NCBI RefSeq assembly: GCF_001544295.1
Contig: NZ_BCQF01000026.1
Coordinates: 1-35,303, forward strand
DNA: 35,303 nt
From: Enterococcus pseudoavium NBRC 100491
GTDB lineage: Bacteria; Bacillota; Bacilli; Lactobacillales; Enterococcaceae
Direction of reading: 5' to 3'
Positions 8,842-17,797 of this stretch are shown in pieces (position 1 is the stretch's first letter; each line of letters begins with the position of its first letter). The notes beneath the pieces were generated by a model. That model was not told where the DNA came from, made no database searches, and was given only the letters and a program-made list of their open reading frames with translations. Made by a program: the position numbers and the translations under genes.

Positions 8842-9475
8842 AGGCTTGCAGCTTTTGTTTCACATAAGGAATCATGATTGGAACCAACGAGACAAAAACA
8901 ATCAGCAACATGATTAAAGAAAAATGTTGGCTAACCAACGGAATATTTCCTAAGAAATAACCCGCTATACTGATTACTGTCCCCCAAACAATCGCACCAA
9001 AAATATTGAAACTAGAGAACGTTCCCCAGTTCATTTTACTGGAACCTGCGATAAAAGGAATAAAAGTCCGAACAAAGGGCATAAAGCGACCTAGGAAAAT
9101 CGTCCATTTCCCCCGCTCATTGAAAAAGTTCTCCGTCTCGCGAACTTTCTCTTCTTTGATAAAACGTGAAATTGGACGATGATAAAGAGCCCGAACACCA
9201 AGCGTATGTCCAATCCAGTAATTCATCATATCCCCTAAAATCGCGGCAACCACACAAACACCGATGACATAAGGCAGATGCAACACACTCCCGCCTAGAG
9301 CCGTCAATGCACCTGCCGCAAATAAGAAAGAATCACCAGGTAAAAATGGAAAGATGACTACTCCAGTCTCGATAAAAACAATCGCGAATAAGATCGGATA
9401 AATCCCCATCCCATATTGATGTACCAGCGATACCATATGCGCATCGATGTGTAAAATAAAATCAATCAAAGCCAT
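8840..9475 (-). CDS. DedA-family membrane protein
   Basis: Integral membrane protein of the DedA/SNARE-associated family (members include undecaprenyl phosphate and phospholipid flippases). The family signature is visible: FIETGVVIFPFLPGDSFLF near residues 35-53, GDMMNYWIGHTLG (about 80-92), and the GRFMPFVRTFIPFIAG motif with its functional Arg and Pro residues (about 128-143). 211 aa with four to five hydrophobic helices, as usual. Start ATG at 9475 behind AAAGGGG. Substrate not assignable from sequence. Confidence 0.88.
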   Translation of the reverse strand: MALIDFILHIDAHMVSLVHQYGMGIYPILFAIVFIETGVVIFPFLPGDSFLFAAGALTALGGSVLHLPYVIGVCVVAAILGDMMNYWIGHTLGVRALYHRPISRFIKEEKVRETENFFNERGKWTIFLGRFMPFVRTFIPFIAGSSKMNWGTFSSFNIFGAIVWGTVISIAGYFLGNIPLVSQHFSLIMLLIVFVSLVPIMIPYVKQKLQA

Positions 9476-9614
9476 TCAATAAACCCCTTTAATACTATTT
9501 TCTGATAACTATTTCCGCTACGCGTGAAAAGATTCTCTCTAATCATACGACTTTTCAGAAAAAAATAAAGACTGTTTTCCCTTTCTTGCGAAAAAATAAA
9601 TTTTATCTATAAAA

Positions 9615-9623
9615 TGGTATAAT
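9615..9623 (+). promoter_or_regulatory. murR promoter (extended -10)
   Basis: TGGTATAAT: a TGn extension directly before a consensus -10 TATAAT (9618-9623), 27 bp before the start codon. No good -35, which is common for extended -10 promoters. Confidence 0.6.
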
Positions 9624-9649
9624 AAGAAAAAAAGTAAAAGGGGTACATT

Positions 9650-10501
9650 ATGAGCGTTCTTTCTCATATGAAGAGCATGCAAAAGGAAATGTCTGCTGCC
9701 GAAAAAAAAATCTATTGTTTTATTCGTGACAATCATGAAAAAGTTGCTAGTATGACTGCCAATGAAATAGCTGAAGGCTCTGGTGCCAGCGCACCGACAG
9801 TTGTACGATTTTCAAAAAAAATGGGCTTTAACAGTTTAACAGACCTCAAAATCGAACTTTCTGCCGAAACGTTACAAGAACGCAGCAACAATACTTATAG
9901 TGATGTTGCCCACGATGAGTCTTTCCATAGTTTAAAAAATAAATTAGCTAGCAACGCTCGCTATACGATCGACGAAACTACCGCTTTATTCAATGAAGCG
10001 GCGTTTCTAGAAGCTTGCAAGCTTCTAGAAGAAAAAGACTTTTGCTATGTTTTAGGCATCGGCGCTTCTAATTTAGCGGCTCTGGACATCGTGCAAAAAT
10101 GGAGTCGTTTAGGGAAAAATATCATCAGCGAACCAGACTACAATACTATTTTGCCGCAACTGATTCTGCATCAAAAAGAAGCGGTGATTTGGCTCGTTTC
10201 AAATTCTGGCTTGACCTCTGAATTAATCGCCTTAGCAGAGACCGCCAAAGATTTAGGTATCCCGATTATCAGCTTGACTCAATTCGGGCAAAATCCTTTG
10301 ACTAAACTTTCCGATGTTTGCTTGCAAACCTCTCGTCCTACAGAAGCCACTTATCGCAGTGCCGCGACCGATTCGATTTTGGCGCAATTTATCACGATTG
10401 ATCTATTATTTTACGTCTACATCAGCCGCAATCAGGAAAATGCCGAAAAAATCTATACGACTCGCTCAATTGTCCAAGAATACCGCAAAAAATATTTTTA
10501 A
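9650..10501 (+). CDS. murR: RpiR-family regulator, probable MurR
   Basis: Transcription regulator of 283 aa. N-terminal RpiR-type HTH (about 1-77; MTANEIAEGSGASAPTVVRFSKKMGF), C-terminal SIS sugar-phosphate-binding domain (about 115-270; GIGASN and SNSGLTSE are the phosphate-binding loops). It converges with mupG-murQ-murP, and in E. coli and S. aureus the mur genes are controlled by a protein of this family that senses MurNAc 6-phosphate. Start ATG behind AAAGGGG. The gene name rests on context. Confidence 0.82.
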   Translation: MSVLSHMKSMQKEMSAAEKKIYCFIRDNHEKVASMTANEIAEGSGASAPTVVRFSKKMGFNSLTDLKIELSAETLQERSNNTYSDVAHDESFHSLKNKLASNARYTIDETTALFNEAAFLEACKLLEEKDFCYVLGIGASNLAALDIVQKWSRLGKNIISEPDYNTILPQLILHQKEAVIWLVSNSGLTSELIALAETAKDLGIPIISLTQFGQNPLTKLSDVCLQTSRPTEATYRSAATDSILAQFITIDLLFYVYISRNQENAEKIYTTRSIVQEYRKKYF

Positions 10502-10591
10502 AAAGACGCTACAAATTCCCCTGCTGTAATCACGTGAGTATTAGAAAAAAGGCGTAAGCCAAACCTTTGACCTCAGCTCCTTGAATAGACT

Positions 10592-10622
10592 AAAAAAAAG
10601 GACCAAATTGGTCCTTTTTTTT
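10592..10622. terminator. Bidirectional terminator between murR and murP
   Basis: AAGGACC-AAATT-GGTCCTT with A-run before and T-run after (10592-10604 and 10610-10622), ending both convergent units. Confidence 0.92.
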
Positions 10623-12558
10623 ATTTAGTCGCCGCTTTAAAAACTTCTTCTGAAGCTTTCACCACGCCTGTTTTCTCTAAGATATGCGTTTTCACATCGT
10701 TCATATTGGTGATTAAGACCATCATAGAGGTTCCTTTACCCGCAGCTTTAACTGCTGCTAAATCCACGGTTGCCACTTGTGTTTCCGGTGTTACGCGCTG
10801 ACCTTCTTTTACCAAAACATCAAACGGTTTGCCGTCTAATTCAACGGTATTGATCCCCATGTGTAGCAAAACTTCTAGTCCACTATCAGTCGTGATCCCG
10901 ATGGCGTGTTTTGTCGGGAAAATCGTGCTGATTTTCCCAGCTACCGGTGCATAGGTCGCTCCTTCAGTCGGTTCAACAAAGTAGCCTTCACCCATCATTT
11001 TTTCTGCAAATACAGGGTCCGCTGCTGCTTCTAACGGATAGACAGAGCCATCAGCCACCGCTGTAAAAACTTCTGTTGCATGGGCTAGCGGTGTCACGCC
11101 TGCTGTTTCAGGCGAATCAGCCAATTCTTGTTCTGCCAACTTTTCTTTCGGAATGCCAAAGAAATAAGTAGCTACAAATCCGCCGGCATAGGCCGCTAAC
11201 AAGCCTAAGACATAGCCCCACCATTTGCCATCCGCAATTAATGGAATCAGCGCTGCTCCAGAAGGTCCAATCGCAATCGCCCCAACGCCACCGATGGCAC
11301 CAATCACGCCACCACCGATACCGCCACCGATACAAGCAGTGATGAAGGGACGACCTAATGGTAAAGTAACACCATAAATCAACGGTTCACCAATTCCTAA
11401 GATTCCGACTGGCAAGGCCCCTTTAATCATTTCAGTTAATTCTTTATCCTTACGCAATTTAATCCAAAGGGCAAAAGCCGCACCAACTTGACCAGCGCCA
11501 GCCATCGCTAAAATTGGTAACAATAAGGTCTTACCTGTTTCACCAATCATTTGGATATGGATAGGCGTCAGAATTTGATGCAAACCAAACATAACCATTG
11601 GTAAGAATAAGGCGCCTAACACAAAACCAGAGAACGCGCCCCCAACTGATAGTACCCAGTTGATTCCGCCAACCATCCCGTTAGAGATAAAGCCCGCTAA
11701 CGGCATAATCAAAAAGATTTCTAATAACCCAATCACCAATAAGGAAAGCATTGGTGTAAGAATAATATCAATGGCCTCAGGAATAATTTGATGTAATTTC
11801 TTTTCGACGATCGACAGTAACCAAACCGCAAAGATCACTCCGATAATTCCGCCTTGACCGGCAGCCAGTGCATCACCGGTAAATAAGTTTTTAATTGGCG
11901 CTTCCGGATTCATACCAGTTAAGAGGACGACCGCTCCGATTACTCCTCCGAGCGTCGGATTTGCTCCAAAGACTTGAGCCGCATTGACCCCAGTAAAAAT
12001 GACTAAATAACTGAACATTCCATTTTTCAAGATATTCAATACATCAACAAACTGCTGCCAAGTTGCTGCATCAAGCGTACCAGCAGTAATCAAGTTAGCC
12101 ATAACAGCCGCTACCCCTGCTAATAGACCTGAACCAACAAAAGCTGGGATCATTGGAACAAAAATATTAGAAATATCTTTTAAAATCGCTTTGATTGGTG
12201 AATTCTTTTGCTTCGCTTTTTGGGCAGCCTTCATCTCAGCCGCTTTTGCATTGACTTTATCTTTGCCAGATCCCTCCGGCAAATCTTCCCCTAGTCCAAC
12301 ACCTGCTAGATCGACCATTTCTTTGGCAACCTTATTGACTTTTCCGGGTCCGATAATGACTTGTAGTTGTTCATCATCCACGACACCTAGTACACCTGGA
12401 ATACTTTTTAGTTTTGCTTGATCCACCTTGCTGTCATCACGAACACTCATCCGTACCCGAGTCATACAATGGACCACATTTTGAACGTTCTCCATGCCCC
12501 CCGCACCGTCATAAATCGCTTTAGCAAGTTGGTTCAACGATAGTTCTTCTTTTGCCAC
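10621..12558 (-). CDS. murP: MurNAc-type PTS permease MurP, EIIBCA
   Basis: Imports and phosphorylates N-acetylmuramic acid or the MurNAc-GlcNAc disaccharide. Order of domains: EIIB (about 5-85, phospho-Cys in HCMTRVRM), EIIC (about 110-460, GIGEPLIYGVTLPLGRPF), EIIA (about 500-640, active His in LLHMGINTV). E. coli and S. aureus MurP lack a fused EIIA, so this version is self-sufficient for that domain. An ATG at 12600 is in frame but lies within murQ and has no ribosome binding site; GTG at 12558 has AAAAGGGG 8 nt upstream and lies 16 nt past the murQ stop, so I use it (645 aa). Substrate inferred from neighbours. A sucrose/trehalose-type PTS is the alternative from sequence alone. Confidence 0.85.
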   Translation of the reverse strand: MAKEELSLNQLAKAIYDGAGGMENVQNVVHCMTRVRMSVRDDSKVDQAKLKSIPGVLGVVDDEQLQVIIGPGKVNKVAKEMVDLAGVGLGEDLPEGSGKDKVNAKAAEMKAAQKAKQKNSPIKAILKDISNIFVPMIPAFVGSGLLAGVAAVMANLITAGTLDAATWQQFVDVLNILKNGMFSYLVIFTGVNAAQVFGANPTLGGVIGAVVLLTGMNPEAPIKNLFTGDALAAGQGGIIGVIFAVWLLSIVEKKLHQIIPEAIDIILTPMLSLLVIGLLEIFLIMPLAGFISNGMVGGINWVLSVGGAFSGFVLGALFLPMVMFGLHQILTPIHIQMIGETGKTLLLPILAMAGAGQVGAAFALWIKLRKDKELTEMIKGALPVGILGIGEPLIYGVTLPLGRPFITACIGGGIGGGVIGAIGGVGAIAIGPSGAALIPLIADGKWWGYVLGLLAAYAGGFVATYFFGIPKEKLAEQELADSPETAGVTPLAHATEVFTAVADGSVYPLEAAADPVFAEKMMGEGYFVEPTEGATYAPVAGKISTIFPTKHAIGITTDSGLEVLLHMGINTVELDGKPFDVLVKEGQRVTPETQVATVDLAAVKAAGKGTSMMVLITNMNDVKTHILEKTGVVKASEEVFKAATK

Positions 12559-12574
12559 GTTACTCGCCCCTTTT

Positions 12575-13465
12575 TTAAATAGTCTTTTTAACAAATCCAT
12601 TGGCTTGGACTAATTTTTCTGCTGCTGCTGCTTTACTGCTGTTTGTCAAAATCATCACGATTGCTAATTTAACATTTTGTTCCGCTTCTTCAAAGTAACG
12701 AGCAGCTGTTTCATAATCAGCATCTGTCGCTTGCATGATGATGCGTTTTGAACGTTCGACCAATTTTTCATTTGTTGGTTTTACATCAACCATCAAATTG
12801 TTAAAAACTTTACCGATCCCGATCATACTAATAGTAGAGATCATATTCAAGATTAATTTTTGAGCTGTTCCAGATTTTAAGCGAGTTGAGCCGGTTAAAA
12901 ACTCTGGTCCGCAATCGACTTCAATTGGCAGCTCAGCATGTTGGCTGATTTCTGCCTGTTTGTTACAAGCAATTGTACCGGTCGTCGCACCGATGGAACG
13001 GGCATAGTCCAAACCGCCAATCACATAAGGCGTTCGGCCGCTTGCGGCAATACCTACGACCATATCATTCGCCGTTAAATTTAGCTCTTTCAAATCTTGC
13101 GCACCAAGCTCGGCGTCATCTTCCGCCCCTTCGACTGCAACAGTCATCGCTTTTTGGCCGCCCGCAATCAAACCGATTACCATTTCTGGCTCTACTCCAA
13201 AGGTTGGCACACATTCCGCCGCATCCAACACACCTAAACGTCCGCTAGTCCCAGCTCCCATATAAATCAAGCGTCCACCATTGTTAAAGGCTTCAATCGT
13301 CGCCGCAATTACTTTTTCGATTTGTGGCAACTGTTCCGCTACCGCTTCAGACACTTTATGGTCTTCTTGATTCATTAATTTTACCGCTTCGGCTACACTC
13401 ATTTCATCTAAGCCAAAGGTCGTTTCATTCCGTCGTTCTGTTGTTAAGTTTGCTAAATTAATCAT
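12575..13465 (-). CDS. murQ: N-acetylmuramic acid 6-phosphate etherase
   Basis: Cytoplasmic SIS-domain lyase that splits MurNAc 6-phosphate into GlcNAc 6-phosphate and D-lactate. The signature is clear: [21 protein letters not shown] (active-site Glu in the AAEC segment), IAGG, VEGAEDD, and [15 protein letters not shown]. 296 aa. The ATG at 13465 overlaps the mupG stop by 8 bp; a more upstream in-frame start at 13477 is inside mupG and less likely. Middle gene of mupG-murQ-murP. Confidence 0.95.
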   Translation of the reverse strand: MINLANLTTERRNETTFGLDEMSVAEAVKLMNQEDHKVSEAVAEQLPQIEKVIAATIEAFNNGGRLIYMGAGTSGRLGVLDAAECVPTFGVEPEMVIGLIAGGQKAMTVAVEGAEDDAELGAQDLKELNLTANDMVVGIAASGRTPYVIGGLDYARSIGATTGTIACNKQAEISQHAELPIEVDCGPEFLTGSTRLKSGTAQKLILNMISTISMIGIGKVFNNLMVDVKPTNEKLVERSKRIIMQATDADYETAARYFEEAEQNVKLAIVMILTNSSKAAAAEKLVQANGFVKKTI

Positions 13466-14516
13466 TATTTTCCACACTCTCTAAAATATATTTCTGTCCT
13501 GCGTTAATTTGCTGAATCAAAGGGCGGTCTTGCGCAATCACTCGACCAACTACATTGACTTTCTCATCAGCAGGCAGCTGGCGTTTAACTACTTGTATTT
13601 CCCCCATGTACCGTAAGTACTTGGCATTATCGATCGTTACCGCACCGACTAAACGCTCTCTGGCTGGCAAAGGAACGATGGTTGGAAGCTGTTTGAATCT
13701 AGCCTCCGCACTACGAACCACGTCCCGCGCTTCATCTTGTCGGTTAACATGCTCCCCTAGAACATTGGCGATTTGTTGATCAAAGGACTCCACATGTAGC
13801 AATAAGGTTTCTTTTTTTATATACGTAGAAAATTGCTTCATCACGACAGCTGACAAACCGCTATCACCGATATAAACCTTGTCCGTATCCATTAATAAGT
13901 CGATGGCCGCAGCCAAAGGATGCATTCCCCGGTGCTCCTCTAAAGTCGGCAAACCTTGATACAAGGGGCCGCGTAACTTTTCATCACCTGGTACGAAGCC
14001 TTGAATTGTAAAACCGGAAGCTTTTAGCCATTGATTCTTTTGGCGATACCAGTTTTTATCCAAAGCGGTCTCTGGTCTAGGATAATAATTGTGCCACGCT
14101 TCTAGCCGACTAAAATCGGCATGAGCCATTTTTAATTCAAGCAGATCGACTTCTGTAATGGTCGAAGCATTTAGTGCGATCGACATCTTTTGTGAGAGCT
14201 CGGCAATCTGTTGATTACTAATTTGATAATCCATTCGCAAGCCCGTCACACCAATTTCTTGAAGCTGATCCACTCGCTCAAAAGAAAAACCAGCGCGCTT
14301 CAATGCCTCTCCCGAAATATCTACCATAAGCCCTAAGTCAAATTTCTTTGCTAGCAACCCAAGTTCAGTTAAGCGTTTACGATACTGAGTAGCATCATCT
14401 TCTGGGATATGTAAAGAAGTGAATATTCCTGAGAAACCCACACGGGCCATTTTTTCGATGTACTGCTTTGTTTCAGTCGTTAATTCTTCATTTAAGAAAA
14501 TTGAAAAACCAAACAT
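13458..14516 (-). CDS. mupG: 6-phospho-N-acetylmuramidase MupG (DUF871)
   Basis: 352-aa DUF871 protein: an N-terminal TIM-barrel glycosidase domain (begins [10 protein letters not shown], with [15 protein letters not shown] and LRMDYQIS) and a small C-terminal beta domain. In S. aureus MupG hydrolyses MurNAc 6-phosphate-GlcNAc, produced by MurP, into MurNAc 6-phosphate and GlcNAc, which feeds MurQ. The gene order mupG-murQ-murP with a murR-like gene matches that pathway. Start ATG behind AAGGAGG. First gene of the operon. Confidence 0.9.
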   Translation of the reverse strand: MFGFSIFLNEELTTETKQYIEKMARVGFSGIFTSLHIPEDDATQYRKRLTELGLLAKKFDLGLMVDISGEALKRAGFSFERVDQLQEIGVTGLRMDYQISNQQIAELSQKMSIALNASTITEVDLLELKMAHADFSRLEAWHNYYPRPETALDKNWYRQKNQWLKASGFTIQGFVPGDEKLRGPLYQGLPTLEEHRGMHPLAAAIDLLMDTDKVYIGDSGLSAVVMKQFSTYIKKETLLLHVESFDQQIANVLGEHVNRQDEARDVVRSAEARFKQLPTIVPLPARERLVGAVTIDNAKYLRYMGEIQVVKRQLPADEKVNVVGRVIAQDRPLIQQINAGQKYILESVENND

Positions 14517-14580
14517 CTGCGACCTCCTTATTGAAATCCAATTATTTTCATCACAGCTTATTCTTTAAACAAACTACTTA

Positions 14581-14594
14581 TGAAAACCATTTCA
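14581..14594. promoter_or_regulatory. cre-like site downstream of the mupG start point
   Basis: Palindrome TGAAA-ACCA-TTTCA. It fits the cre consensus except for one central base, and lies about +8 to +21 of mupG. CcpA binding is inferred; MurR is another candidate. Confidence 0.55.
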
Positions 14595-14607
14595 ACTTTA
14601 CGATTTG

Positions 14608-14636
14608 ATTATAAGTGCTTGATCAAAAAAATGCAA
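14608..14636 (-). promoter_or_regulatory. mupG-murQ-murP promoter
   Basis: Minus strand -35 TTGCAT (14631-14636), 17-bp spacer, -10 TATAAT (14608-14613). Confidence 0.75.
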
Positions 14637-14756
14637 TACAATTTCACAATTTTATTTATCGAGATGAAATCTCATTTCTTGAATAAGCAAAGTAACCGCC
14701 TTTTTCCCTTTTTTTAGGTATACTGTTCAATGACATTTGAAAGGAGCATCAGTAGT

Positions 14757-15698
14757 ATGAAAATTGCAATTGCCGGAGCCGGAGCAATGGGCAGTCGGAT
14801 CGGATTAATGCTTCATCAGGCAGGGAACGAAGTGATTTTGATTGATCGGTGGCCTGAACATATTAAGACGATTCGTGAAAAGGGCTTAATCGGAACGTTT
14901 GAAGATCATGAAATTGTGGCACATTTGCCGATCTTCTCACCCGAGGAAATCGTAGCAGATCATGCAACTGTTGATCTAGTTGTCGCATTGACTAAATCAA
15001 TGCAACTTGAAGCGATGTTTCAGGATATCAAACCAATCATTGGTGAAAAAACGTTTGTCTTCTGTCTTTTGAATGGTTTAGGCCACGAAGAGACTTTAGC
15101 AAAATTCGTGCCTAGAGAAAATATTATTTTTGGCACAACTACTTGGACGGCTGGCTTAGCTGGACCAGGACATGCAAAGCTAGTCGGTACCGGAAGCATC
15201 GAGTTAGAAAATTTAGCTCCAAAAGGGAAAGCTTTCACGCTAGAAGTGTTAGAAGTTTTCCAACAAGCACAGCTAAATCCAATCTATAGTAGCAATGTCC
15301 GCTACTCTATCTGGAAAAAAGCGTGCATCAATGGCACGCTAAATGGTTTATGTACGATTTTAGATTGCAATATCGCCGATTTAGGTTCATTGCAAGTGAC
15401 TAAAGGACTATTGCAAGCAATCGTTGCAGAATTTGCAGCCGTTGCACAGGCTGAAGGAATCGAATTAATTCAGCACCAAGTCATTCAAGCCATTGAAGCG
15501 ACTTATGATATAAAAACCCAAGGATTACACTACCCGTCAATGTATCAGGACTTGATTTTGAACCATCGCAAAACAGAAATCGACTATATTAACGGAGCGG
15601 TTTGGCAAAAAGGGCAAAACTATCAGATTGCTACGCCTTATTGCGCTTTTTTAACACAATTAGTTCACGGGAAAGAAGAACTTTTACAAGCAAACTAA
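14757..15698 (+). CDS. panE: 2-dehydropantoate 2-reductase family protein
   Basis: NADPH-dependent reductase of the ApbA/PanE family (ketopantoate to pantoate in pantothenate synthesis). N-terminal Rossmann motif IAGAGAMGSRIG (residues 4-15), VALTKSMQ, the NGLGHEE segment, catalytic Lys in SIWKKACINGTLN, and the C-terminal YPSMYQDLILNHRKTEIDYINGAV with the family Ser/Arg/Glu residues. 313 aa. The ATG at 14757 follows AAAGGAG by 10 nt; an upstream in-frame start nine codons earlier includes the ribosome binding site. A possible -10 TATACT is at 14719. No other pantothenate gene is nearby, so another 2-keto acid substrate is possible. Confidence 0.87.
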   Translation: MKIAIAGAGAMGSRIGLMLHQAGNEVILIDRWPEHIKTIREKGLIGTFEDHEIVAHLPIFSPEEIVADHATVDLVVALTKSMQLEAMFQDIKPIIGEKTFVFCLLNGLGHEETLAKFVPRENIIFGTTTWTAGLAGPGHAKLVGTGSIELENLAPKGKAFTLEVLEVFQQAQLNPIYSSNVRYSIWKKACINGTLNGLCTILDCNIADLGSLQVTKGLLQAIVAEFAAVAQAEGIELIQHQVIQAIEATYDIKTQGLHYPSMYQDLILNHRKTEIDYINGAVWQKGQNYQIATPYCAFLTQLVHGKEELLQAN

Positions 15699-15725
15699 AA
15701 AAAGCGCCTAGGCGCTTTTTTAGTT
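15691..15725. terminator. Bidirectional terminator after panE
   Basis: GC-rich core AAAGCGCC-TA-GGCGCTTT inside a longer A-run/T-run inverted repeat; serves panE and the convergent small membrane gene. Confidence 0.92.
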
Positions 15726-15735
15726 TGAATCAATT

Positions 15736-15978
15736 CTATTTTCTTCCGATAAAAAATGATACTACTGCTACGACAATGACTGCACCAATAATAGAAGGAA
15801 TCAATGCCATACCGGCTAAGCTAGGGCCCCATGAGCCAAGTAGTGCTTGACCGATCGCAGATCCTACTAAACCAGCAACAATGTTTGCAATCCAGCCCAT
15901 TGATCCGCCTTTTTTAGTAATTGCTCCAGCAATTGCTCCAATGACTGCACCAATGATTAAACTCCATAACCAACCCAT
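15736..15978 (-). CDS. GlsB/YeaQ/YmgE-type small membrane protein
   Basis: 80-aa hydrophobic protein with three glycine-rich membrane segments: WLWSLIIGAVIGAIAGAI, IANIVAGLVGSAIGQALLG and IGAVIVVAVVSFFIGRK. This is the transglycosylase-associated protein family (GlsB in enterococci is linked to stress tolerance). Start ATG behind GAAGGGAAG. The charged GRK end is typical. Monocistronic. Confidence 0.88.
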   Translation of the reverse strand: MGWLWSLIIGAVIGAIAGAITKKGGSMGWIANIVAGLVGSAIGQALLGSWGPSLAGMALIPSIIGAVIVVAVVSFFIGRK

Positions 15979-16391
15979 TATTCTTCCCTTCTTTCAATAT
16001 AAAATAATTACACTATTATGATACAAGTAAGTCGTATAAATTGCAAAAAATCAGCATTTGATAAGCCTATAAAAAACTAAAACACCGATTGTATCAGCCT
16101 TAGCTTCAACTGAACTCACCTTTTTCAATAATTTCTGCAAAAATGAAATTATTGAAAAGTTGTTCCGTTTTACATCGTCCAGCTTGGATTTAAAGATCGA
16201 AAAACTCAAATCAACCATTTTTTTGATTTTTATTAGCAAAAAATAGAATTATGTAAGTAAACAAGGAAAACTGAATGAAAGTTTCTTCATCAAAATGGAA
16301 TTGTCAGAATATTTCGGTATTATAATCAAATAATTATCAGAATATTTTAAATCTACAAACTATTCTATCTATTGAAAAGCGAGGCAGTTCT
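15979..16391. other. 413-bp intergenic region with an AT-rich hairpin
   Basis: No gene I can support. It holds a perfect 14-bp inverted repeat, TTTTCAATAATTTC (16122-16135) and its complement (16145-16158) with a 9-base loop and no T-run, of unknown function, and the permease promoter with CodY-like boxes at its right end. Confidence 0.7.
16299..16346 (+). promoter_or_regulatory. Permease promoter region with two CodY-like boxes
   Basis: -10 TATAAT at 16321-16326. Two boxes flank it: AATTGTCAGAATATT (16299-16313) and AATTATCAGAATATT (16332-16346), each matching the CodY consensus AATTTTCWGAAAATT at 13 of 15 positions and lying 33 bp apart. CodY represses amino acid uptake genes when branched-chain amino acids are plentiful; control here is inferred. 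Confidence 0.7.
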
Positions 16392-17726
16392 ATGGAAAAT
16401 AAATTACAAAAGCAAATGACTTCACGCCACATTATGATGTTGGCACTTGGCGGGGCAATCGGTGCTGGCCTATTTAAAGGCAGTGGCGAGGCCATCGGAA
16501 TTGCCGGACCTTCGGTGATCTTAGCCTTTCTTTTAGGCGGATTGGTTCTTTTTATCGTGATGAACGGCTTAGGTCGTTTAGTTTTAAACAGTGACAATGT
16601 TCAAGGGTTATCAGGGATCATCAAACCATTTCTCGGTGATCGAACCGCCGACTTCATTGATTGGTTGTATTGGTCTTTGTGGATGGTTAATATTATCGCC
16701 GAAGCAGTTGCCGCGGCCAGCTTCCTACAGCTGTGGTTTCCCCATGTTCCGGCTTGGATTTTTGTTTTGATTTTAGCGGTGCTGACCACAGTGATTAATT
16801 TATACTCGGTTCGTCTTTTTGCGGAGACCGAATATTGGTTAGCTTTTATCAAAATTGCTGTGATCATGATTTTAATTGCCTTCAGCGCCTATTTAGTTGG
16901 CCACGAAATATTCAACATTGGTTTTATGGATACAATCTCCCGTATGAATAGTCATGGCGGATTCACCCCTCATGGTCTGCACGGGTTGATTAATTCGCTG
17001 TTAGTAGTGATTTATTCATATGGCGGTTCTGAATTGATCGCTATTACCGTCAGTGAAACGGAAGATCCAAAAACAGCAATCCCTAAAGCGATTAAAGGTG
17101 TGATGGGACGGATCATTTCATTTTATATTATTCCAATGACTTTATTACTGATTATTTACCGCTGGGATACCCTGGCTGCTACGACCGCGAGCCCCTTTGT
17201 CATGGTCTTCCAAAAAATGCACATTCCCTTTGCAACAGACATTGTGAATTTTGTGATTGTTTTGGCACTCTTTTCTTCTATTAACTCCGGGGTCTATGCT
17301 TCTTCTAGAACATTGTACTTCCGAGTGAAAGACAACAGTGGCTTCACCTCAAAACTAGCCGTATTGAATAAACACCAAGTCCCTCAAAGAGCCGTACTTT
17401 TTTGTACCGGTACTTTGTATCTTGGCGTCATTCTGTCATACTTCTTAGGTAATAAATTGTTTAACTATTTGGTTGGTTCACTCTCTTATTCTGTTTTACT
17501 GACATGGTTGTTAATTAGTGTTGCGGCTTTCGTCCTAGCTTTGAGAAAAGGAACCACGGTCGAACGTTTCTTCAGCGGTCTTGTGATTCTCATCTTAGGT
17601 TTGATCTTCATCGGTATTCTGATGAACAATCCCATCGGCGTTACACTCTTTACCGCGTGTATCTATCTGATTATTTTCCTAAGTTATCGCACCAAACAAA
17701 CCGATCCTCTTTCTGAACAAGGCTAA
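16392..17726 (+). CDS. APC-family amino acid permease
   Basis: 444-aa integral membrane protein with about 12 hydrophobic helices. The N-terminal GGAIGAGLFKGSGEAIGIAGPS (first helix, substrate-binding Gly-rich break) and the ISVSETEDP-type loop (here TVSETEDPKTAIPKAIKG) are hallmarks of the amino acid transporter subfamily (AAT, like AnsP/CycA/GabP). Start ATG behind GAGGCAG. The presence of two CodY-like boxes suggests a role in scavenging amino acids. The exact substrate cannot be told from sequence. Confidence 0.88.
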   Translation: MENKLQKQMTSRHIMMLALGGAIGAGLFKGSGEAIGIAGPSVILAFLLGGLVLFIVMNGLGRLVLNSDNVQGLSGIIKPFLGDRTADFIDWLYWSLWMVNIIAEAVAAASFLQLWFPHVPAWIFVLILAVLTTVINLYSVRLFAETEYWLAFIKIAVIMILIAFSAYLVGHEIFNIGFMDTISRMNSHGGFTPHGLHGLINSLLVVIYSYGGSELIAITVSETEDPKTAIPKAIKGVMGRIISFYIIPMTLLLIIYRWDTLAATTASPFVMVFQKMHIPFATDIVNFVIVLALFSSINSGVYASSRTLYFRVKDNSGFTSKLAVLNKHQVPQRAVLFCTGTLYLGVILSYFLGNKLFNYLVGSLSYSVLLTWLLISVAAFVLALRKGTTVERFFSGLVILILGLIFIGILMNNPIGVTLFTACIYLIIFLSYRTKQTDPLSEQG

Positions 17727-17776
17727 AAAAGAACTGCCGAGTCATTCCTTTAAGAATGACTCGGCAGTTCTTTTTT
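17725..17776. terminator. Long bidirectional terminator
   Basis: 23-bp perfect stem (17725-17747 with 17754-17776), loop CTTTAA, A-run and T-run at the ends. Separates the permease from the convergent aquaporin gene. Confidence 0.93.
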
Positions 17777-17797
17777 TGGATAGTTGTAAAAATCAAA

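Noticed and set aside
16051-16239. Minus-strand 62-codon open frame in the gap before the permease
   Set aside because: Its start is a TTG without a ribosome binding site, the sequence is not recognisable, and the 16122-16158 inverted repeat lies inside it.
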